Source of the DNA: Anaerocolumna xylanovorans DSM 12503
GTDB taxonomy: Bacteria; Bacillota; Clostridia; Lachnospirales; Lachnospiraceae
Length of the DNA: 64,000 nucleotides
NCBI RefSeq assembly: GCF_900143645.1
Contig: NZ_FRFD01000016.1
Location: 58,724-122,723, forward strand
Direction: 5' to 3'
Positions 35,822-44,962 of this stretch are shown piece by piece; the stretch's first letter is position 1; every line of letters starts with the position of its first letter. Under the pieces are notes generated by a model that ran no database searches, was not told the DNA's origin, and saw only the letters and a list, made by a program, of their open reading frames with translations. A program made the translations under genes and the position numbers.

Positions 35822-36730
35822 TTATGCAAAGCACTGGTTAAGCGCTTCCGATACGGTATAGCTGATTTGTTTCACTGCTTCATCAATGTTTTTTGGTGTC
35901 ACAAACATATTACGCATGCTCTGCTCTCCAACCTCTCTTGTAAACTGATTTATTTCCTGCTCCGCAAAACCCTGTCCCTGCATAAAATGTTCCATAGAAT
36001 CCATTACAATAGTGGCAGCATCTACGACGGTTGGGATACCGAGTGCGATTACATCCACTCCAAGACTTTCCTTATTAAGGGCCCTTCGGTTATTTCCCAC
36101 TCCTGACCCGGGACTGATTCCGGTATCCGTTATCTGTATTGTCTTATTCACCCTGCTTACACTTCTTGCAGCCAGTGCATCTATTACCACAATCAGCTTT
36201 GGCATAGTCTCTTTTATAATGCCTCTTAATATTTCACTGGTTTCCATTCCTGTCTGTGCCATGACTCCCGGAGCTATGGCGCTGATATTTCCCATTTTAT
36301 TTTTTTCAAGGAATTCCTGCCCGTATTCTTTCTTAAGATGCCTTGTCACCAGAAGATTGTCTACCACCTGGGGACCTAACGCATCAGGAGTAACCTCTCT
36401 GTTTCCAAGCCCTGCTATCAGTATTTCCTTACCGCTCACCTCACCGGCCAGCTGCCTGATATACTTGGCAATTTCCTTTGAAATCGGTTCCTGAAAGCTT
36501 TCATCCTTCTCATCAAGCTTTACCGCCTCGATTGTTATATAGGTTCCGATTGGCTTTCCCATGGCTTTAGAGCCTCTTTCATCCTTAATGGTAACGGTTG
36601 TAACCTTTATGTCTTTTTTCTTGTTGTATTCTTCCTTTAGTATAACGCCCTGTATTTCAACATCGTCCTCCGGAAATGTTTCCCTGACTTCCAAAGCCAG
36701 GTCGGTCCTTGGCATATTTAATTTACCCAT
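35822..36730 (-). CDS. gpr: Germination protease (spore endopeptidase Gpr)
   Basis: The 302-residue protein has the propeptide-like start MPRTDLALEVRETF, ILIAGLGNREVTPDALGPQVVD, and SPGSGVGNNRRALNKESLGVDVIALGIPTVVDA, the family signature. Gpr degrades small acid-soluble spore proteins at germination after self-processing. It is slightly shorter than the Bacillus enzyme, as usual in Clostridia. It is divergent from rpsT, with AAGGAGG upstream of the ATG. Confidence 0.95.
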   Translation of the reverse strand: MGKLNMPRTDLALEVRETFPEDDVEIQGVILKEEYNKKKDIKVTTVTIKDERGSKAMGKPIGTYITIEAVKLDEKDESFQEPISKEIAKYIRQLAGEVSGKEILIAGLGNREVTPDALGPQVVDNLLVTRHLKKEYGQEFLEKNKMGNISAIAPGVMAQTGMETSEILRGIIKETMPKLIVVIDALAARSVSRVNKTIQITDTGISPGSGVGNNRRALNKESLGVDVIALGIPTVVDAATIVMDSMEHFMQGQGFAEQEINQFTREVGEQSMRNMFVTPKNIDEAVKQISYTVSEALNQCFA

Positions 36731-36795
36731 CGGATATGATTCCTCCTTTTATGTTCTTTCTATTTTATTTTTTGCATATTTTTTAAATTTATGTA

Positions 36796-36829
36796 TTGAC
36801 ATAGGATATGCTTTATACTACTATATAAT
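36796..36829 (+). promoter_or_regulatory. Promoter region of rpsT
   Basis: TTGACA (36796-36801) with TACTAT 17 bases on (36819-36824); TATAAT at 36824-36829 overlaps but with a 22-base spacer. The region also carries the oppositely directed gpr leader. Confidence 0.6.
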
Positions 36830-36911
36830 AGTATGTTTACATTAGAACGTCCGTGTCCGGATTTAATGAAACAAAGATCAAAATTTAAATATAGTTGTGG
36901 AGGTGTACGAT

Positions 36912-37175
36912 TTGGCTAACATTAAATCTGCTAAGAAACGTATTTTAGTGAATGAAACAAAAGCATTAAGAAATAAGGCTATTAAGTCTAAAGTTAAGAC
37001 TTCTATAAAGAAAGTAGATGCTGCCGTGGCTGCCGGTGACAAAGAACTTGCTAAGACAAGCTTACTTGCTGCTATTTCTGATATTAGCAAAGCAACATCC
37101 AAAGGTGTTTATCACAAAAATACTGCTGCAAGAAAAGTTTCCCGTTTAAGCAAAGCTGTTAACACCCTTGCTTAA
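36912..37175 (+). CDS. rpsT: 30S ribosomal protein S20
   Basis: TTG 36912 follows GGAGG by 8 bases and gives the canonical S20 start M-ANIKSAKKRILVNE, 87 residues, the normal length. The helical basic protein binds 16S rRNA early in assembly. The TTG start is a known feature of S20 in other bacteria and is linked to autoregulation. It is monocistronic with its own terminator. Confidence 0.97.
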   Translation: MANIKSAKKRILVNETKALRNKAIKSKVKTSIKKVDAAVAAGDKELAKTSLLAAISDISKATSKGVYHKNTAARKVSRLSKAVNTLA

Positions 37176-37214
37176 GAATAAAAGAATCTGAAACAACCCA
37201 TTCAGATTTAGAAT

Positions 37215-37262
37215 AGAAAGAGAAAGAGCCGGCTGCCCAGGCAGCCGGCTCTTTCTCTTTCT
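37215..37262. terminator. Shared bidirectional terminator of rpsT and the MCP gene
   Basis: A perfect 22-bp stem (37215-37236 with 37241-37262) with a CCAG loop has a GC-rich tip and AGAAAG/CTTTCT base, so U-rich tracts follow on both strands. Confidence 0.92.
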
Positions 37263-37266
37263 ATTG

Positions 37267-38985
37267 TTATTCATTTACTTTAAAAACTGCAACTGCTTTA
37301 TTGAGGCTTTCCGCAATCATCGCCTGGCTATTAGCCATCTTTGACATATCCTCAATGGATCTTGAGGTTGTTTCCATTCCTTTTAATATTCCTTCCGAAC
37401 TCTGCGCTGTTCCTTCCATATTTCCGGCGATACTTTGTACTACGCTGCTGATTTCTTCTGTTGATGCATTGAGTTCTTCTGACATAGATGCAGTATCCTG
37501 TGAAATTCCATTCATGTAAATAGCATCCTGCTCATAATTTTCACCGGTATCAATCAGCGTATCATAATCCGCACGTACTCTGTTGTCTACGAACTGCAAT
37601 ACTTCTCTTGAATTTTCTGCCAAATCATTTACAGAGTGAATAACTTTCCCTACAAGCTCTGCAATATTCTTAACGTAATCCGATGACTGTTCTGCCAGGC
37701 TTCTGATTTCATCGGCAACTACTGCAAAACCTCTGCCGTGCTCACCTGCTCTCGCTGCCTCAATTGCAGCGTTTAATGACAACAGGTTTGTCTGTTCAGC
37801 AATAGAAGCAATGGAACTTGCAATAATAGATATTTCCTCTACTACCTTAACCTTTTCGATAGACTGCTGTATCATTTCTGCTTTTTCATTATAAAGCTTA
37901 TCTGCCAGTTCTTTGGACTTTATACCATTTTCCTTGATTCTTACGGCACGGTCCTTAATCTCTATCGAATGCATATTACTGTCGGAGGAATTGGATGCAA
38001 GCTGAGTTACACCGGAATTAACCTGTTCTATTGTCGCTGTCAGCTCTTCTGTAGCTGCATTAACGTCCAAAATTCCGTTTACAATATTCCCGGTATTCTC
38101 ATTGATGGCTGCAAAAGTTGTTGAAACTTCTTCAATGGCAGCAGAAAGCTCTTGGCTGGAGGCGGCCACTTCCATGGTTCTGTCCATAATGTTTGCTACG
38201 GTATTCCTCATTCTCTCCTGTGCCTTACTCATGGACTGAAGCAATTTACCAAATTCATCATTGCTTCTGTAGCGTACCTTATAGGTTAAATCTCCGCTTT
38301 CTAAAGCCTGAGCAAACAATAAGCCCATTTTCAAATTCTTTGTTATGTATAAAGATAATAAAAGTCCAAGACTTACGGCAATAAGACCGCCAACTGCAGA
38401 AAATACAATTGTGAGAAGGCTCACCGTAAAAACACTGCTCTGATTTTGCTTGTTCCTGGTATCAGCCATTTCCTGATTGTCTTTTACCAGCTGGTCTAAC
38501 TGCTTCTGCATTGTAGCTCTGCTGTTTTCGTTGTCATCCAACAAGCCTATTGCCATAGCATTATTTCCCTGAGATACATATTTTAATATTTCATCTCTGG
38601 AAGCCGCATATTTGGAAAGTTCTTCTTTATAGTTGTCCCATAGTTTCTTATTGTCTGATTTTAAGAGCTCCTTTTCATAATTATCCATAAGAAGTGTGTT
38701 CTCTTTTTTCAGGTTGTCAATTAACGGAATTATCTTATCTGTTGTCTGCATACTCTGAGAATACACTACCTCTAATAAGTAAGCTTTGATCTCCAGGTTA
38801 TCTTCCGTTATCTGATGCAGTATATCAATGCTTTTCAGATTATAGCCATACATATCTTCACCATTTTTGGCAACATTTTTTACACTTAATGATGCAATAA
38901 TTCCAGTAGAAATAACAAATACTAGAATAATCAGAAAACTTGCTATAAGTTTTACTCTGATAGAAAGGTTTTTAAATAACTTCAT
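37267..38985 (-). CDS. Methyl-accepting chemotaxis protein
   Basis: The 572-residue receptor has membrane segments near 10-32 and 190-215, a four-helix-bundle type extracellular domain of about 155 residues, a HAMP-like segment, and the signalling hairpin tip IEAARAGEHGRGFAVVADEIRSLAEQS. It lacks a CheB/CheR pentapeptide tail. The start is weak: I see no ribosome binding site before ATG 38985 or before the TTG at 38991. No other chemotaxis gene is in the window. The ligand is unknown. Confidence 0.93.
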   Translation of the reverse strand: MKLFKNLSIRVKLIASFLIILVFVISTGIIASLSVKNVAKNGEDMYGYNLKSIDILHQITEDNLEIKAYLLEVVYSQSMQTTDKIIPLIDNLKKENTLLMDNYEKELLKSDNKKLWDNYKEELSKYAASRDEILKYVSQGNNAMAIGLLDDNENSRATMQKQLDQLVKDNQEMADTRNKQNQSSVFTVSLLTIVFSAVGGLIAVSLGLLLSLYITKNLKMGLLFAQALESGDLTYKVRYRSNDEFGKLLQSMSKAQERMRNTVANIMDRTMEVAASSQELSAAIEEVSTTFAAINENTGNIVNGILDVNAATEELTATIEQVNSGVTQLASNSSDSNMHSIEIKDRAVRIKENGIKSKELADKLYNEKAEMIQQSIEKVKVVEEISIIASSIASIAEQTNLLSLNAAIEAARAGEHGRGFAVVADEIRSLAEQSSDYVKNIAELVGKVIHSVNDLAENSREVLQFVDNRVRADYDTLIDTGENYEQDAIYMNGISQDTASMSEELNASTEEISSVVQSIAGNMEGTAQSSEGILKGMETTSRSIEDMSKMANSQAMIAESLNKAVAVFKVNE

Positions 38986-39327
38986 AAACAAATTTTGTAT
39001 ATAGAAAAAATTTCTATATATTTCTCCTTCTGCATTAATTTATTGTCCTTTTTTCATATTACTTTATTCATCAGATAATATCAAGCTTAATTAATAACAA
39101 TTTAACTGTCAATAATTAAATATGCTATATTTCAAATATTTATTTTAATCCCTTAAAACTTAATAAAATGCTGTTATAAGGGCAAATATCTTAATTAATA
39201 AACCAAAATAAAATTATTAAATTTTAATAAACTGTATTGCATTAAATCAAATTTTGTGCCATAATACAATTACGATATTGATTATCATTATTAAATAAAA
39301 TAATTTTATAAAAAGGAGTGACTGAAT
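38986..39327. other. AT-rich divergent intergenic region between the MCP and sod genes
   Basis: Apart from the sod promoter and Fur-like box I see no gene or clear structure; the stretch is more than 75 percent A/T. Confidence 0.6.
39237..39292 (+). promoter_or_regulatory. sod promoter with Fur-like box
   Basis: TTGCAT (39237-39242), 17-base spacer, CATAAT (39260-39265), and at the predicted transcript start GATATTGATTATCATTATT (39274-39292), which matches the classical 19-base Fur box at 16 positions. Confidence 0.72.
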
Positions 39328-39954
39328 ATGTTTAAACAAGTAGAATTAAAATATGACTTTAACGCTTTGGAACCCCATATTGATGAGCTTACTATGGTGA
39401 CTCACTATACAAAGCACCATGCCGCTTATACAAACAACTTAAATGCTGCCTTGGAGAAATCTCCTGAACTGGCAGACAAATCAATTGAAGATATCTTTAC
39501 TTCTCTTGCAGATATTGCAGATGAAGCACAAAAAAATGCCATTCGCAATAATGGCGGAGGCTTTTATAACCACAATCTTTACTTTTCCACACTCTCTCCT
39601 AATGCCGGAGGTGAACCGGATGGTAAACTCTCTGAACAGATCAAGAAAGATTTTGGCAGCTTCGATGCATTGAAAGAACGGCTTTCCCAGGCAGCTGCCA
39701 CAAGGTTTGGCTCCGGCTGGGCATGGCTGTCAGTGAATAAAGACGGTGCCCTACAGGTAAGCTCAAGTCCCAATCAGGATAATCCTATTATGGAAACCAA
39801 GGGTGAATGGGTACCTATTCTTGGAATTGACGTGTGGGAACATGCTTATTATCTGAAATACAAGAATTTAAGAGCTGACTATATCAAATCCTTCTTTGAA
39901 GTCCTTGACTGGAAGGAAGTTGCATCCAATTATAAAAATGCCAGAAACAGATAA
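39328..39954 (+). CDS. sodA: Superoxide dismutase (Mn/Fe family)
   Basis: The 208-residue enzyme keeps the four metal ligands, H26, H82, D168 and H172 (GIDVWEHAYY). GGGFYNH with glycine and SPNQDNPIM with glutamine are the Mn-type arrangement (the outer-sphere glutamine comes from the C-terminal half), so it is manganese-dependent or cambialistic. It converts superoxide to peroxide and oxygen, notable in an anaerobe. A Fur-like box lies at its promoter, and AAAAAGGAG precedes the ATG. Monocistronic. Confidence 0.95.
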   Translation: MFKQVELKYDFNALEPHIDELTMVTHYTKHHAAYTNNLNAALEKSPELADKSIEDIFTSLADIADEAQKNAIRNNGGGFYNHNLYFSTLSPNAGGEPDGKLSEQIKKDFGSFDALKERLSQAAATRFGSGWAWLSVNKDGALQVSSSPNQDNPIMETKGEWVPILGIDVWEHAYYLKYKNLRADYIKSFFEVLDWKEVASNYKNARNR

Positions 39955-39957
39955 AAT

Positions 39958-40013
39958 AAAAAACAGGTGAGGCACTCTATATTTATCAATACAGATGCTT
40001 CACCTGTTTTTAT
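39958..40013 (+). terminator. Terminator of sod
   Basis: AAAAACAGGTGA-GGCA and TGC-TTCACCTGTTTTT pair around a loop of about 25 bases and are followed by ATTGTTTATT. Confidence 0.8.
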
Positions 40014-40074
40014 TGTTTATTCCCCTTTAATATCTCATGAAGCAGTCTTTCCTGCCCGGATAAATCAGTATAAC

Positions 40075-40683
40075 CTATATAACTCTCTTTCGAAATAATG
40101 AGATTTCAAGATTTTCCGCCACATGTTTCTGATAATGCCGGAACAAAACAATAGCAGTTATAGCAATACAGCCCGCTGCCACTGCTTTGCTGTCACAAAG
40201 CAATAAAGCTGATACTCCAAAGCACACAAAAGTAATAATACTTTTACAGGAGTCCGGGCTTATGCAGATAACGCAGGAAAACAGTATATAAAAGAGTACC
40301 AGCAGTGATAACGGTGTAATAATAGGATATAAACCCATCAACACACCAAAGGACACTGCTATTGCCTTTCCTCCCCTTCCATGCCTGTACAGTGGATATG
40401 CATGCCCCAAGACCGGCGCTGCCATTACAACAGCAAACATATTATTATTGACATCCAAAAATCCTGCCCCTATAAATACGGGAAGAAAGCCTTTTAGCAG
40501 TTCTAAGATAAGAACTTTTGTTCCAACCTTTTTATTTCCATATCTAAAAGCATTATGGGTTCCTGGATTTTTATCATCGCTAAGCTTTGTGATATCTATA
40601 TCATAGAATATTTTCGGTAAGATATAGGCAAATAAGATACTTCCGCAGCAGTAACCTGCCGCTATGAATAGCAAATACCTCAT
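40075..40683 (-). CDS. plsY: Glycerol-3-phosphate acyltransferase PlsY-like membrane protein
   Basis: The 202-residue membrane protein shows the three PlsY motifs in slightly altered form: YGSILFAYILPK near the N-terminus (CCGSILFAY), DDKNPGTHNAFRYG (normally SGNPGATN), and VLGHAYPLYRHGRGGKAIAVSFG. It acylates glycerol-3-phosphate using acyl phosphate. The altered second motif (DKNPGTHN) may mean a divergent paralogue. It follows a lipid glycosyltransferase gene by 42 bases, consistent with a glycolipid function. AAGGAG precedes the ATG. Confidence 0.85.
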   Translation of the reverse strand: MRYLLFIAAGYCCGSILFAYILPKIFYDIDITKLSDDKNPGTHNAFRYGNKKVGTKVLILELLKGFLPVFIGAGFLDVNNNMFAVVMAAPVLGHAYPLYRHGRGGKAIAVSFGVLMGLYPIITPLSLLVLFYILFSCVICISPDSCKSIITFVCFGVSALLLCDSKAVAAGCIAITAIVLFRHYQKHVAENLEISLFRKRVI

Positions 40684-40725
40684 ATAAGCTCCTTCCGGAT
40701 CAGCACCCTGATTCTATCAATTACG

Positions 40726-41847
40726 TTATGAATTCACTGACATCTGCTCTAATAAATTACTGATCTCTGCGGCCGCTTCCCTCTTGGCATATTGCCTTTG
40801 GGCAGCAAGCATCTGTTCACGCAGCTGCTTATCGTTCACAAACTGCCTCCCGCATTCAATCTGCTCTGAAATTTTCCCCGGTGCCGCCGATATTCCTCTC
40901 GGAACAAAAAACTTCAGATTATCTATCTCACAGCCAGGTATCGGAGCCGTATGAATCAATGGTCTGTTCTTTATAATAACCTCTGTGGAAGAGAGCCCGC
41001 CCGGTTTCGTATATACTACATCGCAGGCCTCCATATATAAGGATACCTTTCTGGTAAATCCTATAATATGTATGTTTCTATTATCCTTAAAATCACGTTT
41101 CAGAGTCTTTTTTAGAAAATCATTGGTGCCGCAGATAACCATTATATGCTCACCGCTGTTACAGCCTTTCGCCAGTTGTCTGGTAAATCTTCTGATCTTT
41201 CCAAATCCCATGCTTCCGCCCATTATCAGATACACAGGTTTATCCTCGGGAAGTTTTAATATCTTTCTGGCTTTCTTTTTTCCAATATTATTATAAAATT
41301 CCTCTCTTACCGGAATTCCGAATGGATATATCTTATCTTTTGGGATACCTTTTGAAGTAAAATTCTCTGTAAGCTCCTCATGCGGAATAACAAAAGCATC
41401 ACATAAAGTCTCTTCCCAGAAAGGACTCCAGGTATAGTCAGTCTGTACAGATACTATGCTTTGTTTTAACATACCTTTTCTCTTCATATAAGTTAAGGTT
41501 TCTCCGGCGTAAAGGTGAGTCGTAACCAAAATATCAAAATCCGGGTGCTCTTCCAAATATTTATATAAATATTTGGCCATACCTGCATTGGAATAATAAA
41601 CGGGAGATTTTCTGTCCGGTGAGGACAATATAGCCCCTGCCTTATAGAAAAGATGAAATATATGGGGTGCATACTTTGTAGATAATATATAGGATCTGCT
41701 TACTCTCCTGTCATGCCTTTCACCTGCCAGCTTCATAAATCCAAGTACCACAGCATCATGACCATGTTTTGTCAAATACTCTTCAATCGCCTTGGCTGCT
41801 GTGTTGTGCCCTTCACCTGTATTACAGGTTAAAATCAGTACCTTCAT
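40726..41847 (-). CDS. Diacylglycerol glycosyltransferase (UgtP/MGDG synthase family, GT28)
   Basis: The 373-residue protein begins MKVLILTCNTGEGHNTAAKAIEEYL, the MGDG-synthase-type acceptor domain, and has IMGGSMGFGKIRR and VYTKPGGLSSTEVIIKNRPLI, the nucleotide-sugar donor site of GT28. Members put glucose or galactose on diacylglycerol for glycolipids or lipoteichoic acid anchors. GAGGTG precedes the ATG and plsY-like follows, so the pair probably forms a lipid operon. Confidence 0.88.
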   Translation of the reverse strand: MKVLILTCNTGEGHNTAAKAIEEYLTKHGHDAVVLGFMKLAGERHDRRVSRSYILSTKYAPHIFHLFYKAGAILSSPDRKSPVYYSNAGMAKYLYKYLEEHPDFDILVTTHLYAGETLTYMKRKGMLKQSIVSVQTDYTWSPFWEETLCDAFVIPHEELTENFTSKGIPKDKIYPFGIPVREEFYNNIGKKKARKILKLPEDKPVYLIMGGSMGFGKIRRFTRQLAKGCNSGEHIMVICGTNDFLKKTLKRDFKDNRNIHIIGFTRKVSLYMEACDVVYTKPGGLSSTEVIIKNRPLIHTAPIPGCEIDNLKFFVPRGISAAPGKISEQIECGRQFVNDKQLREQMLAAQRQYAKREAAAEISNLLEQMSVNS

Positions 41848-41980
41848 GGAAACACCTCACGCTATCTTTATTTTGTCTGAAATGAACGGCCTCCGGCATC
41901 TGGTTACAGGTGCATAAGCCTCGTAGATATTGTATCAAAGTTTACATAAAAAATAAAGCTAAATAATGGAAATTCTTCTA

Positions 41981-42009
41981 TTTACAAATATATTCAGGAG
42001 TGCTACAAT
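41981..42009 (+). promoter_or_regulatory. SigA promoter of the first Ig-like protein gene
   Basis: TTTACA (41981-41986), 17-base spacer, TACAAT (42004-42009), about 48 bases before the ATG. Confidence 0.7.
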
Positions 42010-42056
42010 TAACTTAGTTTGCTGTAGTTCTTTTCCTCTGCCTAACGGAGGGAAAT

Positions 42057-43058
42057 ATGCCACGTACTATAAAAATCTTATTATCCATTCTTTTATGCAT
42101 AGCTCTTATATTTCTGCCGGGTAAACAGTTTCATGCTGACACCTTCGGCTCCATACCCTTTGTAATACTATCAGACTATAGTGAAATCCTTAATATCGGC
42201 GATGAATTCCAATTATATGCCGTCACCTCTAACGGGAACTTCCCAACCTTTAAAAGCAGTAATTCCAAGGTCGCTTCCGTGAATACTTATGGAAGCATAA
42301 CAGCTAAGAGTACCGGAACTGCCCTCATAACAGCCAAAATAAATAAAGCAGAAGCTTCCTGTAAGATTACCGTACAGAAAACATCCGTGGATATACGTTC
42401 CTCAAAAACTTCTATTGAAGCCGGCGAAACACTATCCCTTTCTGCCAAAACCTCAAATGGCTCCCCGGTTGTCTGGAAGAGTACATTAAAAAGCATTGCC
42501 GCAATCGATGAAAACGGCCTGGTCACCGGTATAAAACCCGGTAAAGCCGTCATCACTGCCACTGCAGACAAAAGTACCGCTTCCATAACCATCACTGTAA
42601 AGTCCCCTGTTATCACACTTAACCGGACAACCCTTTCGCTTTACCGCGGCCAGACCTTTTCCTTGTCTGCAGCGGTTTCTTCCAAACTAATGCCAAGTTG
42701 GAAGACAAACAAAAAAAGTGTTGCCACCGTAGAGGAAAATGGCCTGGTTACTGCCAGAAAGCATGGTACTGCGGTTATTAGCGCTACTGTAAGCGGTGTA
42801 ACAAAAACCTGTACCGTTACTGTAAAACAGCCGGAAATCACTTTTGATTCCTACGATATTACTATCAAAAAGGGGGAAAAGAAAAAGATTACTGCAACGG
42901 TATCCTCCGGGAATGTTCCCATCTGGTCCTCCAGTAATCTTAATATTGCTTCCGTTGATAGTTCCGGTACTGTCATAGGTGTTGAAAAGGGGAAAGCCTA
43001 CATCTATGCGGCAGAAGATGGAATTAAAATACGCTGCACTGTAAAAGTAACCCAATAA
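42057..43058 (+). CDS. Secreted protein with four Ig-like (BIG2) domains
   Basis: The 333-residue protein has a signal peptide (residues 1-27, KILLSILLCIALIFLPG) and four BIG2 domains, about 35-107, 108-183, 184-257 and 258-333. Each has the W/F-K-S-S-...-S-V-A..N/D-G-V-T/I-A...G-A-I-A series and ends in C-T-V-T-V-type strands. No catalytic domain, sortase motif or SLH domain is present, so it consists only of adhesion-type modules. A GGAGGG site precedes the ATG. Function probably surface or matrix binding. Confidence 0.9.
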   Translation: MPRTIKILLSILLCIALIFLPGKQFHADTFGSIPFVILSDYSEILNIGDEFQLYAVTSNGNFPTFKSSNSKVASVNTYGSITAKSTGTALITAKINKAEASCKITVQKTSVDIRSSKTSIEAGETLSLSAKTSNGSPVVWKSTLKSIAAIDENGLVTGIKPGKAVITATADKSTASITITVKSPVITLNRTTLSLYRGQTFSLSAAVSSKLMPSWKTNKKSVATVEENGLVTARKHGTAVISATVSGVTKTCTVTVKQPEITFDSYDITIKKGEKKKITATVSSGNVPIWSSSNLNIASVDSSGTVIGVEKGKAYIYAAEDGIKIRCTVKVTQ

Positions 43059-43134
43059 TAAAACTTAAATACAGGAAGAGGAAGGATTACAGCAAACAAA
43101 AACAGGCCGGCAATTACTTAAAAACTGCTGCCTG

Positions 43135-43620
43135 CTAATCCTTCAGGTGCAAAGAATCCATCTGTTCCAACAGCTCCACGAACTTGTCACTGCTTCCGCC
43201 TGCATCAGGATGATATTCCTTAGCAAGCTCACGAAAACGCTTCTTGATTGTCCTGGCATCAGCATCAAAGGATAAGCCCATCTTTGCAAGGACATCCGGG
43301 TTGTAAAGGCTGCCGTCAAGTATACCTGTTTCCTGGAATATTTTATAATAAACTGCATAATAATACTGGCCTATCACTTGTTTTAAATTCTCTCTGTCCA
43401 TCGCCAGTAAGTCTTTCATATTATACCTTGCCTTCCGGCATTTGTCCTGAAGACCGAAGAATTCATCCCAAACCAGTGCTTTGGGTAAACTCTTATGTAT
43501 TTCCCATCCTTTATAGTCCCTGTTTCCTTCATATTGATGGAATCTAAGCTTTAATTCCATCTTTTTAAGATTCCGTATCTTACGTTTTATATCCCCTTCG
43601 CTACAATAACAATCAGACAC
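43135..43620 (-). CDS. J-domain-containing protein
   Basis: GTG 43620 follows AAGGAT. In the 161-residue protein only the C-terminal 55 residues are a J domain, with AKEYHPDAGGSSDKFVEL containing the HPD tripeptide at 137-139. The N-terminal 105 residues are basic and helical and I do not recognise them. J proteins with a C-terminal J domain generally recruit DnaK to a specific client. No zinc-finger or G/F region is present. Confidence 0.85.
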   Translation of the reverse strand: MSDCYCSEGDIKRKIRNLKKMELKLRFHQYEGNRDYKGWEIHKSLPKALVWDEFFGLQDKCRKARYNMKDLLAMDRENLKQVIGQYYYAVYYKIFQETGILDGSLYNPDVLAKMGLSFDADARTIKKRFRELAKEYHPDAGGSSDKFVELLEQMDSLHLKD

Positions 43621-43818
43621 TTTTTATCCTTCTTTCCAAAGATTATAAGTGCTACATAAATGCACCTTATCAGGTTTACCTTTTATATTAGGAAATATTA
43701 TAGCATAAAAATTATTATTTTCATAGAACTGTTAATCTGATCTGCTGACAAGCGGGAAGCCAAGTCCTTTGCTCTTTTAATAATCCCCGCTTTCCCGTCT
43801 TGCCATTCACAAATATGA

Positions 43819-44775
43819 CTACTTCCTAAAGAACTGCATTACCTTATCGCTTAGTTCCGGTAAAAACTCATGCCCATAATCAGGATAAACAATATGTTCT
43901 TTCTCCGAGTTGATTTTATTATAAACAGCAAACTGGGTGGACGGAGGGCAGATAGTATCCATTAATCCAGTTGCAAATAATACCTTTCCTCTGATTCTTT
44001 CTGCCAGGTTCTGTATATCAATATATCCAAGCTTTGTAAATATCTCCTCTTCTCTTTGATGAGTAGGATCAAACAGCCTGAAATACTGCCTTAATTCCGC
44101 ATAAGCATCCTTTGCCAAATCCATATCCCATACCCTCTTATAATCACTTAAAAAAGGATAAGTCGGAGCAAGTTTACTGATTCTTGGTTCCAAGGATGCG
44201 CAGGCAAGGGTAAGCGCCCCGCCCTGGGAGCCGCCCATAGCATATACATTGTCTGTGTCAATGTCCGGCATATTAAGGGCAATATCCGCTAATTCTGCCG
44301 TATCCAGAAAGATATGCCTGAAAAGTAAATTATCCGCTTCATCATCAAGGCCCCTGATAATATGTCCATCCAGGGTATTCCCCTTAACACCGCCTGCATC
44401 CTCTGATTGTCCGCCCTGACCACGGCAGTCCATTGCAAAGACGGAGTATCCAAGTGCTGCATATGCAAGCTTGTCACTCCAATCACCGGCATTGGAGCTG
44501 TAACCATGAAAAATCAGTACGGCCGGATGCTTACCGGAAGCATTCTTAGGGCGCAGGTGCTTTACATGAATTCTTGCACCTCTGACACCGGTAAAGTACA
44601 TATCAAAGCATTCCGCATAAGGTACCTGAAAGTTAGATATCAGCAGTTCTACATTAGGGTCAACTGATTTCATTTCTGCAATAGCCCGCTCCCAGTACTG
44701 TGTAAAATCTTTTGGACGGGGATTTATCCCCTGATATTTTCTTAATTCTTCTAATGGCATGTCTATCATCGGCAT
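43819..44775 (-). CDS. Acetyl xylan esterase / cephalosporin-C deacetylase family alpha/beta hydrolase
   Basis: ATG 44775 (MPMIDMPLEELR) follows GAGG by 9 bases and is preferred over GTG 44790. The 318-residue protein has VLIFHGYSSNAGDW (oxyanion region), the nucleophile elbow AMGGSQGGALTLA, and DYGHEFLPE with the catalytic histidine. It matches the AXE1/CE7 family in length and motifs. CE7 enzymes are cytoplasmic and deacetylate xylo-oligosaccharides and cephalosporin C, so the role is probably hemicellulose fragment use. Monocistronic. Confidence 0.9.
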   Translation of the reverse strand: MPMIDMPLEELRKYQGINPRPKDFTQYWERAIAEMKSVDPNVELLISNFQVPYAECFDMYFTGVRGARIHVKHLRPKNASGKHPAVLIFHGYSSNAGDWSDKLAYAALGYSVFAMDCRGQGGQSEDAGGVKGNTLDGHIIRGLDDEADNLLFRHIFLDTAELADIALNMPDIDTDNVYAMGGSQGGALTLACASLEPRISKLAPTYPFLSDYKRVWDMDLAKDAYAELRQYFRLFDPTHQREEEIFTKLGYIDIQNLAERIRGKVLFATGLMDTICPPSTQFAVYNKINSEKEHIVYPDYGHEFLPELSDKVMQFFRK

Positions 44776-44962
44776 GGCATAAAACCTCACTTTCTAAAAT
44801 AAGCTGAATAGTAATTCTTATATAATTCTAATTGAAATCATGAAAAGTTTCAAAGTTTTTTTTAATATTCACAATTTTTCTGAAAAGTTTTCCTTTCAAT
44901 CAATATTTAATATATCCCCTCTTACCGGCATATACTATTACAAACCATTTCGGGATACATCT

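Noticed and set aside
42287..42841. Minus-strand frames opposite the four-domain BIG2 protein
   Set aside because: Low-complexity Val/Ala-rich translations mirror the repeated domains on the other strand.
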